Positions 37,093 to 47,984 of a stretch of DNA of 64,000 bases are shown here, piece after piece. The stretch lies in contig OW121744.1 in the NCBI GenBank assembly GCA_933228675.1, positions 97,915,526-97,979,525 on the forward strand, written 5' to 3'. The notes below the pieces were generated by a model that saw only the letters and a list, made by a program, of their open reading frames with translations, had not been told where the DNA came from and did not search any database. Positions within the stretch are counted from its first letter, which is position 1. Every line of letters starts with the position of its first letter. The position numbers and the translations under genes are program-made. Origin of the DNA: Stomorhina lunata (taxonomy: Eukaryota; Arthropoda; Insecta; Diptera; Rhiniidae).

Positions 37093-39685
37093 GGATTTCT
37101 ACAATGTTTTTGTTTTTGTGTTTAGTTTTTATTTCTTTTAAACGTTGAGACATGTATTCGAAATCGATGTCATCGCTTTCATTGTTTGTGTCCGTGAATT
37201 TATATGGTTTTTTAATATTGTTTAGATGTACTTTTTCTAGTTTTGCTTTTTTATATTTTGGTTGTTCCTTATGTCTGACCGCCTTGTAATTCTTAATATA
37301 TCCTTCGTCTCTGATTTCTTTGTATTCTTCTCTGGTTTTATTTAGTCTTTGTATAACCCTTCTTTTGTTACTTTCTAGATTCTTCCTAACTTTTTCTTTT
37401 TCTATTTTTCCATATTGAACTTCATTCGGGGTATATTGGGTGCTTGAATGATAACGATCGTTATAATTTCTTATTGCTCTTTGGATTAATTGCTTTATCG
37501 GAAGTTCCTTATCTGTTTGATATAAAATTCTAAATTTTTCTGCTAGTGAACTATGCATCCTTTCTATGTCTGCATTACCCGTATGACTATTGGGTTTTGT
37601 TAAATGTAGTTGGACACCTTCTTGGTTCAAAAATTCCTGAATTCGTGCTGCTTTAAATTCGTTATCAGCTACAATTTTATCTGGTTTACCAATTTTTGCA
37701 AAATGTTCTTCTAATTGTTCGATTATTGTAATAGGATTTCTATCGTTCAGTGAGTAAGCTGCCCCAAATTTTGAGAATTTGTCTATTGTCGTTAAAAAAC
37801 GATTACCTTTAATCACATATGTATCAATGTGTACAATTTGGTTTTTATCTGAGGGTGTTTCCGTAAATTGAAATTTATTTTTAATCGGTCGTCTATCGTA
37901 TTTTACTTGTTGACAGAGGTCGCATTGGTTTATTACGATTTGAATTAACTCCATAAGTTTTGGGTAATATATTTTATTTTTTATGTTGTTATAAGTTTCT
38001 ATTATTCCTGAATGTATACTTTCTCTAATATGATATAATGAAATTTGTTTTATGGCTTCAACTTCTGTCTCAATGTCCATTGCTCTCATGGTAGATTTTA
38101 TGAATTTAATTTGATTATCGTCTGAATACATACTTATTAATTTTTGCTGTACCAAATTATAGCTATGCTCGGATAACTCCGAATAAATGCCTATTTTACC
38201 TTTGGAAATATATCTTCTAAAAATATCTCCCATCTGTTCAAAATCACATTCTGCAATAAAAATAATTCTCTTCCCATGTATTTCTTTACATTCTTCTGTT
38301 TTATTATTTGTTAAAATTATTTGAGTCCTATATTTATTCACGATTTCTTCTTTTATAAAAAAATGATCACCTAAATCTTCTTGTGCTGAGTGTATTGTTG
38401 CCATAGATATGTCGTCTTCAATATTATTAAATGAAAAAATATCAGAATCTTTTCCTCCCTCCTTTTCTGAAATAGTGTCCTCACTATTTTTTAATCTGCT
38501 TAAAAAATCTGCTACCTTATTCTCTTTGCCTTTTAGATATTCAATATCAAACTGGTATTCGCCTAATTTTAATAGCCATCGCTGGTGTCTGGGCGACATG
38601 TCTTTTCCTTTGTATTTGGAATGGAGATATTTGATTGGTTGGTGATCAGTAAGAATTTTAAATTTTTTACCATAAATGTAAGGCCTAAAATAATTTACAC
38701 TCCACATTATTGCTAGGAATTCTTTATCCGTCGCAGAATAGTTTTTTTCATGGTTATTCAATGTTCTTGAAGCGTAGCACACCGGGTGACCTTCTTGTGA
38801 TAATACTGCACCAATCGCATAATTGGATGCATCCGTCGTTAACGTGAATTGTTTCTGGAAATCGGGATAACGTAACACAGGATGTGTGCTTATTAAAGTT
38901 TTTAACTTTTCGAAAGCTTCAACATATGTTGGATCTTTCACATTAATTTTTGTGTCTTTCTTTAAATATTTTGTTATAGGTTGAGCTACTTTCGCATAAT
39001 CCTTAATGAATTTGCGATAATAACCCGTTATTCCCAAAAAGCTTTTTATCTGTTTTTCTGTTTGCGGTAATTCTAAATTTTGGATAGTCGCAATTTTATT
39101 TGGGTTTGGTTTCATGCCATCCTTTGTTAAAATGTGTCCCAAAAATTCAGTTTCCTTTTTCAGAAAATTGCATTTATCAATTTGTATCTTCAAATTTTTA
39201 CTTTCGAGAGTTTTGAAAATGTCTCCTATTGCTTTAATATGCTCAGTTAAAGAAGTGCTAAAGATCAAAATATCATCTAAGTATACTACACAGGTTTTAT
39301 TGATGTAATCTCTTAAAATTTCATTCATCAGCCGTTGGAATGTGGCTGGCGCGTTCTTAAGACCAAAAGGCATCCTTAAAAATTCATACAAGCCATGTGG
39401 GGTTATGAAGGCAGTTTTTTCTCTATCCTCCTCTTTTACTAAAATTTGATGGTAACCTTTTGCTAAGTCTAATGTAGTGAAATACTGCGCTCTACCCAAT
39501 TTATCTAAAATTGAATCTATATTGGGTAAGGGATATTTGTCATCTATAGTTATTTCATTTAACTTTCTATAGTCTATTACTATTCTATACTTTTTTTCGC
39601 CTGAATTATCCGTTTTCTTAGGTACGACTATAAGTGGGCTGGCATATCTAGAATAACTTTTTCTAATTATACCTTGCTCTTCCAT
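37079..39685 (-). CDS. pol: Errantivirus Pol: reverse transcriptase, RNase H, integrase (no protease)
   Basis: 868 codons from the first ATG in frame. The RT domain starts almost at once (ASPLIVVPKK near residue 15; LDLAKGYHQI 72-81; catalytic YLDD 135-138). RNase H follows at about 285-400 with TTDASNYAIGAVL and YSATDKEFLAI. Integrase has an HHCC zinc finger (HIRESIH..., CDLC) near residue 550-600 and a DDE core read from HIDTY, VADNEF and ADIER. What is missing is the protease, which should precede RT: an in-frame TAA occurs a few codons upstream and the sequence beyond is gag. Pol of this family is normally about 1,050 aa, so some 190 residues are gone. Frame is -1 to gag, as usual for the group. 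Confidence 0.93.
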   Translation of the reverse strand: MEEQGIIRKSYSRYASPLIVVPKKTDNSGEKKYRIVIDYRKLNEITIDDKYPLPNIDSILDKLGRAQYFTTLDLAKGYHQILVKEEDREKTAFITPHGLYEFLRMPFGLKNAPATFQRLMNEILRDYINKTCVVYLDDILIFSTSLTEHIKAIGDIFKTLESKNLKIQIDKCNFLKKETEFLGHILTKDGMKPNPNKIATIQNLELPQTEKQIKSFLGITGYYRKFIKDYAKVAQPITKYLKKDTKINVKDPTYVEAFEKLKTLISTHPVLRYPDFQKQFTLTTDASNYAIGAVLSQEGHPVCYASRTLNNHEKNYSATDKEFLAIMWSVNYFRPYIYGKKFKILTDHQPIKYLHSKYKGKDMSPRHQRWLLKLGEYQFDIEYLKGKENKVADFLSRLKNSEDTISEKEGGKDSDIFSFNNIEDDISMATIHSAQEDLGDHFFIKEEIVNKYRTQIILTNNKTEECKEIHGKRIIFIAECDFEQMGDIFRRYISKGKIGIYSELSEHSYNLVQQKLISMYSDDNQIKFIKSTMRAMDIETEVEAIKQISLYHIRESIHSGIIETYNNIKNKIYYPKLMELIQIVINQCDLCQQVKYDRRPIKNKFQFTETPSDKNQIVHIDTYVIKGNRFLTTIDKFSKFGAAYSLNDRNPITIIEQLEEHFAKIGKPDKIVADNEFKAARIQEFLNQEGVQLHLTKPNSHTGNADIERMHSSLAEKFRILYQTDKELPIKQLIQRAIRNYNDRYHSSTQYTPNEVQYGKIEKEKVRKNLESNKRRVIQRLNKTREEYKEIRDEGYIKNYKAVRHKEQPKYKKAKLEKVHLNNIKKPYKFTDTNNESDDIDFEYMSQRLKEIKTKHKNKNIVEIQSTQ

Positions 39686-40395
39686 TTCTCCGATCTGTTT
39701 TCTTTAAAATATGTCTTGTATTCTGGTCTTATGCATGTATCTTCAAACCGTCTTTGGTTCATTATGTATAAAATATTTTTTAATTCTCTCTGTTCATAAA
39801 TCTTGTCCAGTAATGTCCCTTGTGTTATTTCTTTAATGGTATTTACTAACAAACTGTCTATATTTGTTAAATCTATTCCACATTCATCATTATAATACAC
39901 TATCAACTCATCAGTTTTATATTTAATTTTTTGAATCTTATCAATTAGTTCACTTACTGTATTAACTCGTAGATTGGAAATTCTTCTATAAATTTGGTGA
40001 GGCTCTGTGTCTGGCTTGTATCTCAACTTTAATGTGTCCTTGATAAGTTTCCAGTTATCCGGCTCGGGGATGTTGATAATTGAATTTTTTGCTTCGCCTT
40101 GGATGGTTTTATAGTATATGGCTCTAACTACCTCTTTCCTATGTTCTTCGCTTTGTAGCGTTGATATCAGGTATTCCACGCCGCTAAAAAATGAGTTCAC
40201 GGTTACGTCTCCTATTCCTGTGAATACTGGAAGATGATTAACATTTTTTAGTGTCCTGTCCAGAATGTCATGGTTCTGCTGTTGTCTCTGCTGCAATTCA
40301 ATATAAGCTAGTCTGAGTTGCTCCAGCTGCTGCTCCCTTCTTGCAAGCTGCTCTGCGATATCCACATTGGCCATTTCTTGTTGTATTTGCTCCAT
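39667..40395 (-). CDS. gag: Errantivirus Gag, C-terminally truncated
   Basis: 242 codons: a glutamine-rich coiled-coil N-terminus (residues 1-55, QLARREQQLEQLR), then a capsid-like domain (VFTGIGDVTVNSFFSGVEYL..., RRISNLRVNTVSELI). Full errantivirus Gag proteins are about 400 aa or more with a basic or zinc-knuckle nucleocapsid; here the frame runs from capsid straight into RT-coding DNA read out of frame (its last ~10 codons, ..RSEKWKSKV, overlap the pol start). The junction lies in 'aaagaaaacagatcgg' at about 39695-39710. The product could still assemble partially; no catalytic motif is expected. Confidence 0.85.
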   Translation of the reverse strand: MEQIQQEMANVDIAEQLARREQQLEQLRLAYIELQQRQQQNHDILDRTLKNVNHLPVFTGIGDVTVNSFFSGVEYLISTLQSEEHRKEVVRAIYYKTIQGEAKNSIINIPEPDNWKLIKDTLKLRYKPDTEPHQIYRRISNLRVNTVSELIDKIQKIKYKTDELIVYYNDECGIDLTNIDSLLVNTIKEITQGTLLDKIYEQRELKNILYIMNQRRFEDTCIRPEYKTYFKENRSEKWKSKV

Positions 40396-40697
40396 TCTTC
40401 TTACGTCAAATCTCCTTTGCCTTGCTTGTCGAATTTTGACTTTTTGATTTTTACTTTGCCGTTGTGGCTTTTGCTGATGTTTGTTGCACTTTCACAAGAT
40501 TTTGATAGTTATTATTTTGTTTTCTATAGTGGTTCGTACACCGATTTTTCGTGTGTCGTTACTACACTATTATGAAAAATAACTGCTTTTTTTTTTATTT
40601 AATTAATTAGTGGTTCGTACACCGATTTAAAGTATGTCGTCACTGCACTAATATTTATTTATTTCGTTTCACACTCCTTTCTATATAAAAGAGAAAA
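40396..40697 (-). promoter_or_regulatory. Errantivirus 5' leader with repeated motif
   Basis: Noncoding leader between the primer-binding site and gag. It contains a direct repeat, 'tagtggttcgtacaccgattt' (pieces TAGTGGTTCGTACACC and GATTT) followed by 'gtgtcgt.actacacta', at 40527-40572 and again at 40608-40653. Such leader repeats can be packaging or insulator-like sites in gypsy elements; here that is only a suggestion. Confidence 0.6.
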
Positions 40698-40715
40698 AGG
40701 AGTACCGACTGCGCC
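40698..40715 (-). other. tRNA primer-binding site
   Basis: Directly inside the 5' LTR the minus strand reads GGCGCAGTCGGTACTCC (TGGCGCAGTCGG counting the last LTR base). This is the type used by 17.6, 297 and ZAM, primed by a serine tRNA as I recall. Confidence 0.8.
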
Positions 40716-41094
40716 AATTTTGTAGTGGGAGTTCTTGGGAGTGTTTTTTTAAAAGAATAAATACGCACCACTGTGGATATTCTACAACTGACTTTATTTA
40801 CTTTTGTTCATATTTATATAACATATTTTTAACATAAGTTTTTGTAAGTTCAGCTTAAATTACATTTTACAATTTTTGTTTACTTATGCTAAGTTTTGAC
40901 CCAATTTCTTAATTATTTTATATTAATAATGAACGGTTGCAATTTCTGGAATTGCGACCGAAAAATAATTTTGTATATCTAAGCGGAAATGATTTTACAA
41001 TTTTATTTATTTTGTGCTTATTATATTTTCAATAAATTTATCAATAGTGTCATTTTTTATATATGTGTGTGTATTTGAATTTGTATATGTAACT
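40716..41094 (-). repeat. 5' LTR of the errantivirus
   Basis: 379 bp, the same length as and no visible difference from the copy at 35210-35588. It should carry the promoter and start site of the genomic RNA (minus-strand transcription). Confidence 0.95.
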
Positions 41095-41098
41095 CATG

Positions 41099-42165
41099 CG
41101 CATGTTCACAAAACCGGGAATTTCATTGGGACAACTTCTTTTAAAACCATTAATTTATTGCACTAGATCTTGATCTGAAACTTTTATAACACTGGTCAAC
41201 ACAAAAAATTACATTTGAATAAAACAGTTTTTATGTGTTACGGTCTTCTAAGTATAGAAACACCCGAAATTTAAAAAATTTTTTTTATGTTGAAGAGCAA
41301 ATAACTCCGAATCTGTTAAGCATAAAAAAATGACTTCAAAGTAACTAAGACTTAGATTGTATTTGCTATTCTACTCTGTTAATTTCAAGAAAATCGAACA
41401 ACCCGTTCCAAAGATATGATACATTCAATACATCAGCCTTTCACAAAATGGCAGATTTTATAAAAATTTCTCTTTTCAATCAATTAATTCAAACAAATTT
41501 ATATTTCCACGGTTTTTATTATCAGTAGACCATAACGAATAAACAAAAATATAGTCCTATTCAAATGTAACACAAAAACTTAAATTTTGTAAAGTAGTGT
41601 AATTAACCTAGCAATTCGTTGTTTTCAATATATTTTAACATTTCACAATGAAAACACTTTTAAAATAATTTCCAAATTCCTGGAAATCATAAATTGTCAT
41701 AGTTATGTTTTCATTTCAGGCAAAAGTCACTGAATGTTTTAAACGAAACAAATATCAAGCACTTATTCGAAATTGTTGGCCATGATAGACAAATGCGTCA
41801 TCAATATTGGCTCTACATAATTTAGTATAAAAGATCAAAAATTTTGACTTAATTTTCGAAAATTGTAAAATACAACTTCGTTATATTTTTAGTGGCATAA
41901 ATTTTGAACCTACTTGATTTTTTACCAAAGACGAAAATAGGTATCGTAAAGGTAACAAAAATTTTGGAAACTGACAAAATTAGTCAATAGAGTCCATCAT
42001 ATAGCATCTTATTTTATTGAGAATAACGTCTATGCTATCACTATCGACAGATTCATGGTTATAAAGTACTTTATTAAAGAATGTTTATTATAAAAACTTC
42101 TTAAAGAACGTATTAAGCATTATTTACACAATGACTTTTGTGAATATCCCTAATATCTCCAGACA
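41099..42165. other. Intergenic, nothing recognised
   Basis: About 1.07 kb of AT-rich DNA with no open frame of note and no recognised repeat. Confidence 0.5.
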
Positions 42166-42510
42166 TTATGCTACATTAATCCCAGGCAGAAAGTTACACT
42201 ATTTCCCCTACAATATGCTTTAAAACCCCCAGTGAACGTGCTGCAATACTACCCTTTCAACATCATATGTTATCACATTCAACATGATACTTCACACCAT
42301 GGGCAATATTACACTTCATCCGTCATATAACAAGATACATTACCCTCCGGCATTATGCTACACTACATCCCAGACAACATGTTACATTATCCTCCATACA
42401 ACATTACACACCCACAACAAGTTACAATATCCCCCAGACAACATGCTACTATACCCCCGGCAACATGCTACATTACCCCCACACAACATGCTACATTTAC
42501 CCCCTTGCTA
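42166..42510. repeat. Diverged ~22-bp minisatellite (ACAACATGCTACATTACCCCC)
   Basis: About fifteen imperfect units around 'caacatgctacattaccccc'. The last three are best conserved; earlier ones vary (acattatgctacattaatccc, caacatgttacattatcc). Overlapping 70-75-codon frames rich in His, Thr and Pro are artefacts of the repeat. Confidence 0.8.
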
Positions 42511-42624
42511 AAACCCTCAACTTATCTAGAAGGGCTAAATGAGAACGCGCAATCGACGAGCTGTTAAAAATCATAAAAGACCTGTGTGACATAAACCATC
42601 TTTGCGAAATGCAAGCGGAGGCTT

Positions 42625-43795
42625 CTTATAGGACATTTTTCAAAAATTTACTTTTTATAGGAAATTTTTCAAAAATTTACTTTTTATAGGAAATTTTTCA
42701 AAAATTGACTTTTTATAGGAAATTTTTAAAAAATTTACTTTTTATAGGAAATTTTTGAAAAATTTACTTTTTCTAGGAAACTTTTCAAAAATTTACTTTT
42801 TATAGGAAATTTTTCAAATATCTACTTTTTTTAGGAAATTTTTCAAAAATTTCGTTTTTATAGGAAATTTTTCAAAAATTTACTTTTTATAGGAAATTTT
42901 TCAAAAATTTACTTTTTATAGGAAATTTTTCAAAAATTTACTTTTTATAGGAAATTTTTCAAAAATTTACTTTTTATAGGAAATTTTTCAAAAATTTACT
43001 TTTTATAGGAAATTTTTCAAAAATTTACTTTTTATAGGAAATTTTTCAAAAATTTACTTTTTATAGGAAATTTTTCAAAAATTTACTTTTTATAGGAAAT
43101 TTTTTAAAAATTTACTTTTTATAGGAAATTTTTCAAAAATTTACTTTTTATAGGAAATTTTTCAAAAATTTACTTTTTATAGGAAATTTTTCAAAAATTT
43201 ACTTTTTATAGGAAATTGTTCAAAAATTTACTTTTTATAGGAAATTTTTTAAAAATTTACTTTTTATAGGAAATGTTTCAAAAATTTACTTTTTATAGGA
43301 AATTTTTCAAAAATTTACTTTTTATAGGAAATTTTTCAAAAATTTACTTTTTATAGGAAATTTTTTTAAAAATTTACTTTTTATAGGAAATTTTTCAAAA
43401 ATTTACTTTTTATAGTAAATTTTTCAAAAATTTACTTTTTATAGTAAATTTTTCAAAAATTTACTTTTTATAGTAAATTTTTCAAAAATTTACTTTTTAT
43501 AGTAAATTTTTCAAAAATTTACTTTTTATAGGAAAATTTTTAAAGAATTACTTTTTATAGTAAATTTTTCAAAAATATACTTTTTATAGGAAATTTTTCA
43601 AAAATATACTTTTTATAGGAAATTTTTCAAAAATTTACTTTTTATAGGAAATTTTTTAAAAATTTACTTTTAAATTTTTGAAATATTTCCTATATTATAG
43701 GAAAATTTGCAAAAATTTACTTTTTATAGGAAATTTTTCAAAAAATTTACTTTTAAAGGAAATTTTTCAAAAATTTACCTTTTTTAGGAAATTTT
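42625..43795. repeat. 29-bp tandem array (ACTTTTTATAGGAAATTTTTC)
   Basis: About 40 units of 29 bp: TTTACTTTTTATAGGAAA followed by TTTTTCAAAAA. Clearly related to the 31-bp dyad satellite but without the second half of the dyad. The same unit occurs inverted at 59.69-60.71 kb. Confidence 0.93.
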
Positions 43796-43799
43796 TCAC

Positions 43800-44615
43800 A
43801 CATTATATCTTATTTTATTACACCCTTCACCACCATAGGTGGAAAGCGTATTATAAGTTTGTGCTGATGTATGTAACGCATAGAAATATTTGTCTTAGAC
43901 CCACCTTTTAGTATACCAATAGGCTTAGAATCACTTTCTGAGTCGATTTAACGATGTCCGTCCGTCCGTCCGTCTGGCTGGCTGGACCCCCATGTAAACC
44001 TTGTAATCAAACTACAGGTCGCAATTCTAAAGATAATTTGATGAAATTTGGTTCAGATAATTTTTTTTGATAATGGGACCATGGCTATTGAAATTAGTCA
44101 AAATCAGTCCATTATTTATGGTACCTCCCATAGGTCCCATTTCCCGGAATTGACATATTGGCCACAAATATCAATATTTTTTCATGAAATTTAAAACAAA
44201 TACTGCCTATGTCAACTAAAATCACTGCACTAAATTTCGTTGAAATCGGTCCACATTTGACCATAGCTCCCATACAAACTCTTCTTTAAAAACGCACTAA
44301 ATGAGACAAAAAAATCACTAAAACGCTCGTAAATCTAAAGATATTGAAAATTTTGAGTTTATTTTTTGCATACATAATTTTTGTAACAAGTGTTATCAAT
44401 TTGCCAAATCGGTCTACATTTGACCCTAGCTCTCATATAAGTCCAAATGACGGAAACAGCTTAAATATGTAAGCTTTGAGAAAATGTTTGTATGATGGCA
44501 AAATTTAGCAAATATTTGTCTTTATACAGGAAAAAGAACAACTTTGACCATAATGGTGAAGGGTATCGTATGGTCGGGCTTGACCGACTATAGCGCTTTC
44601 TTACTTGTTTTTTGT
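43800..44615. mobile_element. DINE-1/Helentron-like nonautonomous element (copy A)
   Basis: About 0.8 kb, clearly the same as 53497-54296. It starts 'acccttcaccaccat.ggtggaaag', holds a GTCC microsatellite (gtccgtccgtccgtctgg) at ~43956 and the phrases 'tttgaccatagctcccata', and ends 'tggtgaagggtatcgtatggtcgggcttgaccgactatagcgctttcttacttgttt'. ACCCTTCACCAC at the start and GTGGTGAAGGGT near the end are subterminal inverted repeats; the end contains a GTCGGGCTTGACCGAC hairpin. Subterminal inverted repeats, a 3' hairpin and a GTCY microsatellite are the known layout of DINE-1-type elements. Noncoding. Confidence 0.7.
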
Positions 44616-44660
44616 TTATGAATTAGGCGGTTAAACTATATACTAAAATCACTATGAATT

Positions 44661-45911
44661 TTAATTACTTTTTGTATATTTGATGTCATATTGCATTAGA
44701 ACAATAACATTCGAGATGGTAGAACTAAAAGTAGCAAAGGCCATGGGACGATTTAGTTTCAATAAACCAACCAAATCATAATCCAAAGGAAATTCCGCCA
44801 ACTGCAGGGAATAATTGTTTAGCTGAAAAATTTTTTTTTTTGAGATTTACTCAAATTAATCAGAAAGCCAGAAAATTTAACTTACACTCATATCCATCTC
44901 CTTATCGGTCTTGTTAAACCTCTGCTGATAGCCCTTCAACATTTCTCCGGTCGCCTTCACCAAATCCAAAGTATTTAGCATAGCAAATATAAATACTTTC
45001 AAATCGTAATAGTAAATCATGAAAGCAATGGGCATTATATATTTAGCATATGCATGATAGGAATCCCAAATTTTCATATGTCGGGACATCATACTAAATA
45101 AATAGATCACCGAAATGTTATTCACATATAAATCCAACATTACGCAAAGACCCTGCACGCCATATATCTGAATGATACGTTTCAAATAGTCCAATACCTG
45201 ATATTGAGCTCTAGCCAATTCATTCAATTCCTGCGCCAAATGTCAGCTATGATATGGGGAAGTTTCAAAGACACTATTTGAGGCTCTTAAAATTCTTTTC
45301 AATTCATCATTGATGACTATTATGATGGCATTTACATTTAAAACGGAAAAGTAAAATAAGGTCATTACAACATTTAGGACAGTGGGTATCAAAGATAACC
45401 CCAGCAGCATATAGGGATTTTCCACCTCAAATAAATCCGCCAAGTTCTCCATATTGAAGAAGAGGACAAAGATATCCGCTATAAAGGCCCTTTGTAATTT
45501 GATTCTTATACCATTTTCCAAATACTTCTCATATTTTTCTAGCATTTCTCGTTTTCGTAAAAACTTTCTGCAAAATTTTTGATATGAATTTACCAGTTCC
45601 ATATATTCATCACGTTTCGTCCAGTTAATGATAATTGTTACGACAATACCAAAAAATCTTACTAAAGATGTCGTTAACTTTAATTTGTACTGCAGCTCAG
45701 CACTACCCGGAGGCCGAGTTTTGATTCTCATATTAATTAAAAAATATGTTGGCACCGCAAATATAATTACACTCATCATGATGGAGTGGATGGTAATGCG
45801 CGTCTTCAATGTGGCCTTAAGCTTTCGACAATCGAAGTGAAAATTCAAAACGCCCAATAGTTGGGCATAAATGTAGACAATGCTTAACATCCAATATGTT
45901 GACTGTTTCAT
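44661..45911 (-). pseudogene. Gustatory receptor, sub-family III, single in-frame TGA
   Basis: On the minus strand exon 1 is 45911-44886 and exon 2 is 44822-44661. The 63-bp intron has donor AGT|GTAAGT and acceptor TTTTCAG|CTA, phase 0. The only defect is TGA at 45243-45245 (codon 223). In the paralogue at 18452 the aligned codon is TGG in the same context (SLYRSWHLCQEL against SPYHS-stop-HLAQEL), so a Trp-to-stop G-to-A change is evident. Read through, the protein has 395 positions, normal for the sub-family; it starts MKQSTYWMLSIVYIYAQLLGVLNF and ends SSTISNVIVLMQYDI, the Gr signature. Either a young nonsense allele, a readthrough codon, or an assembly error. It faces away from the errantivirus. 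Confidence 0.8.
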
Positions 45912-46159
45912 GGTTCGGTGGACATTGAATGGAAATGAAATAGCATTTTATTGTAGAGTTAATTAGGAAAATAAGTTATCATTTTTTTTTTTTGGCCAGA
46001 ACTTAAAAAGAATTGATTCTATATACATTTAGTTTCATAAGCACGGGTCGGCACTAAGAGAACAGAACAAAAATATAGTCGGCAGAGTTGCCGTTTTTTA
46101 TACTTTTAACTAAAATAGGTATTTTTTCAATGTTTTAACGTTTTAAACTTTTTATATAT

Positions 46160-47900
46160 TTTAATCAAATATTTTTTTATCGAAAATTTTTTCATCAAAA
46201 ATTTTTCTATAGAAAATTGTCTTTTTAAAAATATTTCTATAGAAAATTTTTATAACAATTTTTCTATAAAATTTTTCTTATCAAAAATATTTCTATAGAA
46301 AATTTTTTTATCAAAAATTTTTCCATAGAAAATTTTTTCATCAAAAATTTTTATATCAAAAAATTTTCTATAGAAAATTTTTTATTATCAAAAATTTTTT
46401 ATCAAAGTTTGTTTATCAAAAATTTTTCTAAAGAAAAATTTTTTATCAAAAGTTTTTCTAAAGAAAATTTTTTTATCAAAAATTTTTCTAAAGAAAATTT
46501 TTTTTATCAAAAATTTTTCTAAAGAAAAATTTTTTATCAAAAATTTTTTTAAAGAAAAATTTTTTATCAAAAATTTTTCTAAAGAAAATTTTTTTATCAA
46601 AAATTTTTCTAAAGAAAAATTTTTTATCAAAAATTTTTCTAAAGAAAAGTTTTTTATCAAAAATTTTTCTACAGAAATTCTTTTTTATCAAAAATTCTTT
46701 TATAGAAAGTTTTTTTTTTATCAAAAATTTTTCTATAGAAAATATTTTAATTAAAAATTTTTCTATAAAAAATTTTTTTATCAAAAATTTTTCTAAAGAA
46801 AAAATTTTTATCAAAAATTTTTCTAAAGAAAAATTTTTTATCAAAAATTTTTCTAAAGAAAAATTTTTTATCAAAAATTTTTCTATAGAAATTCTTTTTT
46901 ATCAAAAATTCTTTTATAGAAAGTTTTTTTTTTATCAAAAATTTTTCTATAGAAAATATTTTAATTAAAAATTTTTTTACAAAAAATTTTTCTATAGAAA
47001 TTTTTTTTATCAAAAATTTTTCTATAGAAAATTATTTTATAGAAATTTTTTTTATCAAAAATTTTTCTATAGAAAATTTTTTTAAGAAAAATTTTTCTGT
47101 AGAAAATTTTTTTATAAAAAATTTGTCTATAGAAAATTTTTTTATTAAAAATTTTTCCATAGAAAATTTTTTATCAAAAATTTTTCTATAGAAAATTTTT
47201 TTATCAAAATTTTTTCTATAGAAAATTTTTTTATCAAAAATTTTTCAAAAGAAATTTTTTTTTATCAAAAATTTTTCTAAGGACAATTTTTTTTATCAAA
47301 AATGTTTCTATAAACAATTTTTTTATCAACAATTTTTCTATAGAAAATTTTTTTATCAATAATTTTTCTGTAGAAAATTTTTTTATCAGAAATGTTTCTA
47401 TAGAAAATTTTTTTATCAAAAATTTTTTTATAAAAACTAAAAATAAAACCAACAGACCTCGAGCTCGTTTTACTAATTTACGAAAAAAATTTTTATGGAA
47501 CATTTTTTTATGAAAAATTTTTCTATAGAAAATTTTTTTATCAAAAATTTTTCTATAGAAAATTTTTTTATAGAAAATTTTTTTATAGAAAATTTTTTTT
47601 TGAAAAATTTTTATGTAGAAAATTTTTTTATAAAAACTTTGTCTATAGAAAATTTTTTTGTCAAAAATTTTTCTATAGAAAATTTTTTTATCAAAAATTT
47701 TTCTATAGAATATTTTTTCATCAAAAACTTTTCTCTTGAAGATTTGAAAATTTTTTGATATACAAATATTTTTATCGAAAATTCTTATAGAAAAATATTT
47801 TTATCGAAAAATTTTCAATAAAATACAATTTTTATAGAACAATTTTCCAAAGAAAAATATTTTTATTAAAAATTTTTCTATTAAAAAATATTTTTGAATC
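46160..47900. repeat. ~29-30-bp AT-rich array, inverted relative to 32-34.8 kb
   Basis: Units read CTATAGAAAATTTTTTTATC plus AAAAATTTTT, the reverse complement of the 32-34.8 kb unit. One interruption of ordinary DNA occurs at ~47435-47485. The open frames across it (IEKFLIKKFS.. repeats) are translations of the repeat, not genes. Confidence 0.9.
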
Positions 47901-47984
47901 GAAAATATACAAAAAATATAAAAATCGAAAATTTTTTAATATTAGAATTTATTTCTGTTTTGAAAAATATTCCCAATATTTACA

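Larger units (their letters stand above)
35206..41098 (-). mobile_element. Errantivirus (17.6/297/ZAM-type Gypsy LTR retrotransposon), deletion derivative
   Basis: A complete insertion on the minus strand: target-site duplication CATG (35206-35209 and 41095-41098, fitting the YRYR preference of this group), two 379-bp LTRs that look identical, primer-binding site, gag, pol, env and polypurine tract in the expected order. LTRs start AGTTAC and end AAATT in element orientation, as in gypsy-group errantiviruses. The element is defective: the C-terminal part of gag (nucleocapsid) and the protease are missing and env is frameshifted. Identical LTRs indicate a recent insertion, so trans-complementation or a later deletion must be invoked. 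Confidence 0.93.

Noticed and set aside
46388..47760. Long Lys/Phe/Ile-rich open frames on both strands (SLEKFLIKNF-type repeats)
   Set aside because: Direct translations of the ~29-bp AT-rich array; the repeat gives open frames in several phases and both strands.
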